Assembly: GCA_021647685.1 (NCBI GenBank)
Contig: JAKIUH010000173.1
Coordinates: forward strand, 1 to 8,737
Origin: Bacteroidales bacterium
Lineage (GTDB): Bacteria > Bacteroidota > Bacteroidia > Bacteroidales > NBLH01
Reading direction: 5' to 3'
DNA length: 8,737 bases
The notes under the pieces were generated by a model, which saw only the letters and a list, made by a program, of their open reading frames with translations, was not told the DNA's origin and did not search any database. How positions within the stretch are numbered: the stretch's first letter is position 1; every line of letters starts with the position of its first letter. A program made the translations under genes and the position numbers. Positions 7,849 through 8,737 of the stretch are shown here, piece by piece.

Positions 7849-8259
7849 ATGATTGAAACAATAGAGAATTTAGAGCAATTTAATGAAGTTTTAGAGAAAG
7901 AAGATGCAGTATTGTTCTATTTTTCGCATGAACAATGCAATGTTTGTAAGGTTTTAAAACCAAAGGTTGCAGAAATGTTAGAAAAAGATTTTCCAAAAAC
8001 AAAAATGTATTTTTCGATATCTCCTAATTCTTTTAGTAATCGTTTCTTGTTTTTTTCTTCTCTTAGTTCTGTAACTTTTGCCTCAGTACGATTATTTTTT
8101 TTCTTATACAAAGGTTCTGGCCAACTATTAGTTATCCTAAATTTATATCGATTAATTTTAATTTCATCATTCAAGCCATTAAACTCATCTATCTTAATTC
8201 TTTTCAAAAGATTTTCTAGTATTACACCCGTTTCCCCAACAACTGGACGGTTATTATAA
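7849..8259 (+). pseudogene. Thioredoxin-like gene, truncated after about codon 55 and running on into antisense sequence
   Basis: The open frame is 136 codons, but only the first 55 or so (to about 8013) look like a thioredoxin-family protein. They show an N-terminal helix, the strand AVLFYFS (20-26), a CxxC redox site Cys30-Cys33 in EQCNVCKVLKP, then the helix and FPKTKMYF (48-55). CNVC, without the Gly-Pro of classical thioredoxin, is known in small Bacteroidota thioredoxin-like proteins. From residue 56 the sequence becomes a Ser/Phe/Leu-rich string that is the reverse complement of a UDG-like coding region on the minus strand. The expected cis-Pro loop (VPT-type) and the last strands and helix are missing. 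A strong promoter and ribosome-site-like AAAAAGG precede the ATG, so the intact gene was probably expressed. Whether this is a real disruption or an assembly join cannot be decided from the sequence. Confidence 0.7.
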
Positions 8260-8348
8260 AGCTCTAATTTTCCTGGCGCGCTAAATACAAATGCAACTTT
8301 TGTATCAATACCGTGATTGTAATAATGATTTTGATTAATACTCTTCAT
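7917..8348 (-). CDS. Uracil-DNA-glycosylase-like protein, C-terminally truncated
   Basis: A minus-strand frame of 143 codons, of which about the first 119 look genuine. VAFVFSAPG followed by RPVVGETGVILENLL (18-26 and 34-48) resembles motif 1 of the uracil-DNA glycosylase superfamily (GEAPGxxE...GRPFVGxxG), which lines the base-binding pocket. YKFRITNSWPEPLY (68-81) and LLKELGDIEKYIFVFG (104-119) fit the next strands and helix. The later His-Pro-Ser type motif that completes the active site is absent. Residues from about 120 on (ending in CSCEK) are antisense to the thioredoxin CxxC region, so the natural C-terminus is lost at 7989-8013. The Glu of GEAPG, catalytic in family 4, is Ser23 here, so the chemistry may differ. 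The ATG is 10 bases after the stop of the WYL regulator gene, suggesting one operon. The superfamily call is moderately secure; the substrate is unknown. Confidence 0.6.
   Translation of the reverse strand: MKSINQNHYYNHGIDTKVAFVFSAPGKLELYNNRPVVGETGVILENLLKRIKIDEFNGLNDEIKINRYKFRITNSWPEPLYKKKNNRTEAKVTELREEKNKKRLLKELGDIEKYIFVFGKSFSNISATFGFKTLQTLHCSCEK
7989..8013. other. Junction where two convergent genes are both truncated
   Basis: Plus-strand thioredoxin coding sense continues to about 8013 (KMYF), and minus-strand UDG-like coding sense continues to about 7992 (YIFVFG). The two therefore share roughly 20-25 AT-rich bases that read sensibly in both genes, and beyond them each loses its family resemblance. 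This fits either recombination at microhomology or a chimeric assembly join at a shared short word. Confidence 0.65.
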
Positions 8349-8358
8349 ATCTAACTAA

Positions 8359-8737
8359 TTAATAGAGATTTAAAGCTGTTTTTAACTTCCCTTTAATTTC
8401 CTTTACCAACCACTTTGGCTCCAAAACTTTCACATTCGCCCCCAACATTAGTATCTGCTGAAATAGCTCATAATTTGGAATCACAAAAAGAGAAATTCGT
8501 AATTCTTTCTCATTATCTATCAATATTTTTTGTGAATGGTGTAGTGGTAAGGATTTTACATAACGACCTTGCCTTGGAACAAAAGACAAAACCACTTTCT
8601 CTCGTTTCCCAAATGAGTAAACCAATCCAATAATACTATTAAAATTGGCTCTTGCCTCTGTGGCTTTGGTTCTCTTAAATGTCTCTTCGCTAACCGATAG
8701 CTCCGAGATACGATCAATACCATAGGTTCGTATCTTA
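8359..8737 (-). CDS. WYL-domain transcriptional regulator, C-terminal part (runs off right edge)
   Basis: The last 125 or so codons of a minus-strand gene, open at the right edge and ending with TAA at 8359-8361. The frame stays open upstream of the TTG at 8623-8625, so that codon is not the start. Near the edge IRTYGIDRISEL matches the end of a WYL domain, where the Arg/Tyr...LDRI strand helps form the ligand pocket. ETFKRTKATE follows, then a WCX-type C-terminal extension: GKREKVVLSFVPRQGRYVKS, LPLHHSQKILID and FVIPNYELFQQILMLGANVKV, ending in a basic helix. WYL proteins bind nucleic-acid or nucleotide ligands and often repress phage-defence operons (BrxR and CapW are examples) through an N-terminal winged helix, which lies outside this window. 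The UDG-like gene follows 10 bases downstream on the same strand, so the regulator probably controls or is co-expressed with it. Confidence 0.8.
   Translation of the reverse strand, partial: KIRTYGIDRISELSVSEETFKRTKATEARANFNSIIGLVYSFGKREKVVLSFVPRQGRYVKSLPLHHSQKILIDNEKELRISLFVIPNYELFQQILMLGANVKVLEPKWLVKEIKGKLKTALNLY

Noticed and set aside
8014..8259. The Ser/Phe/Leu-rich tail of the thioredoxin frame as a membrane domain fused to thioredoxin
   Set aside because: It is the exact antisense of the UDG-like coding region on the minus strand, which has the more convincing protein motifs.
8623..8625. TTG as start codon of the minus-strand WYL gene
   Set aside because: The same frame stays open to the window edge and encodes the end of the WYL domain, so the true start is outside.
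8415..8633. Plus-strand open frame of 72 codons
   Set aside because: It is antisense to the WYL regulator, whose translation has clear WYL/WCX features.

Overview
The window is AT-rich chromosomal DNA from a member of the Bacteroidota. The evidence is a core set of type IX secretion system (T9SS) and gliding genes (gldJ, a porP/sprF-family gene, porU, porV), which occur only in this phylum, and promoters of the Bacteroidota form TTTG-N17/18-TAnnTTTG. The sequence does not fix the order; an anaerobic or marine Bacteroidales-like lineage is a guess.

Left part (1-1566, minus strand): a porP/sprF-family outer-membrane protein gene is followed 32 bases later by the first 187 codons of gldJ, an FGE-fold lipoprotein that runs off the left edge. 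A 161-base divergent spacer (1567-1727) carries a consensus-like promoter for porU and a pentanucleotide tandem repeat in the leader of the porP-like gene.

Centre (1728-7797, plus strand): porU encodes the C25 cysteine protease/sortase that removes T9SS sorting domains. It is followed by porV, the outer-membrane shuttle that brings substrates to PorU. The 183-base spacer between them holds a long nested hairpin. ispF (MEP isoprenoid pathway) starts on the base after the porV stop, and a small CoA-binding-domain protein follows. In the model for this system, substrates leave through the T9SS translocon, PorV carries them, and PorU cleaves the C-terminal signal and joins the protein to surface polysaccharide. 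GldJ and PorP/SprF proteins belong to the periplasmic ring/motor and the adhesin-secretion side.

Right part (7798-8737): a near-perfect promoter drives a thioredoxin-like gene, but only its first 55 or so codons look like thioredoxin. At about 7989-8013 the sequence switches to the minus-strand coding sequence of a uracil-DNA-glycosylase-like protein, which is cut at the same point. Upstream of that gene on the minus strand lies the C-terminal part of a WYL-domain regulator, open at the right edge. The double truncation at one AT-rich stretch is either a real rearrangement or an assembly chimera. The WYL/UDG-like pair looks like accessory, possibly phage-defence, cargo and is the least ordinary content here. 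No tRNA, rRNA, CRISPR array, transposase or intact insertion sequence was seen.
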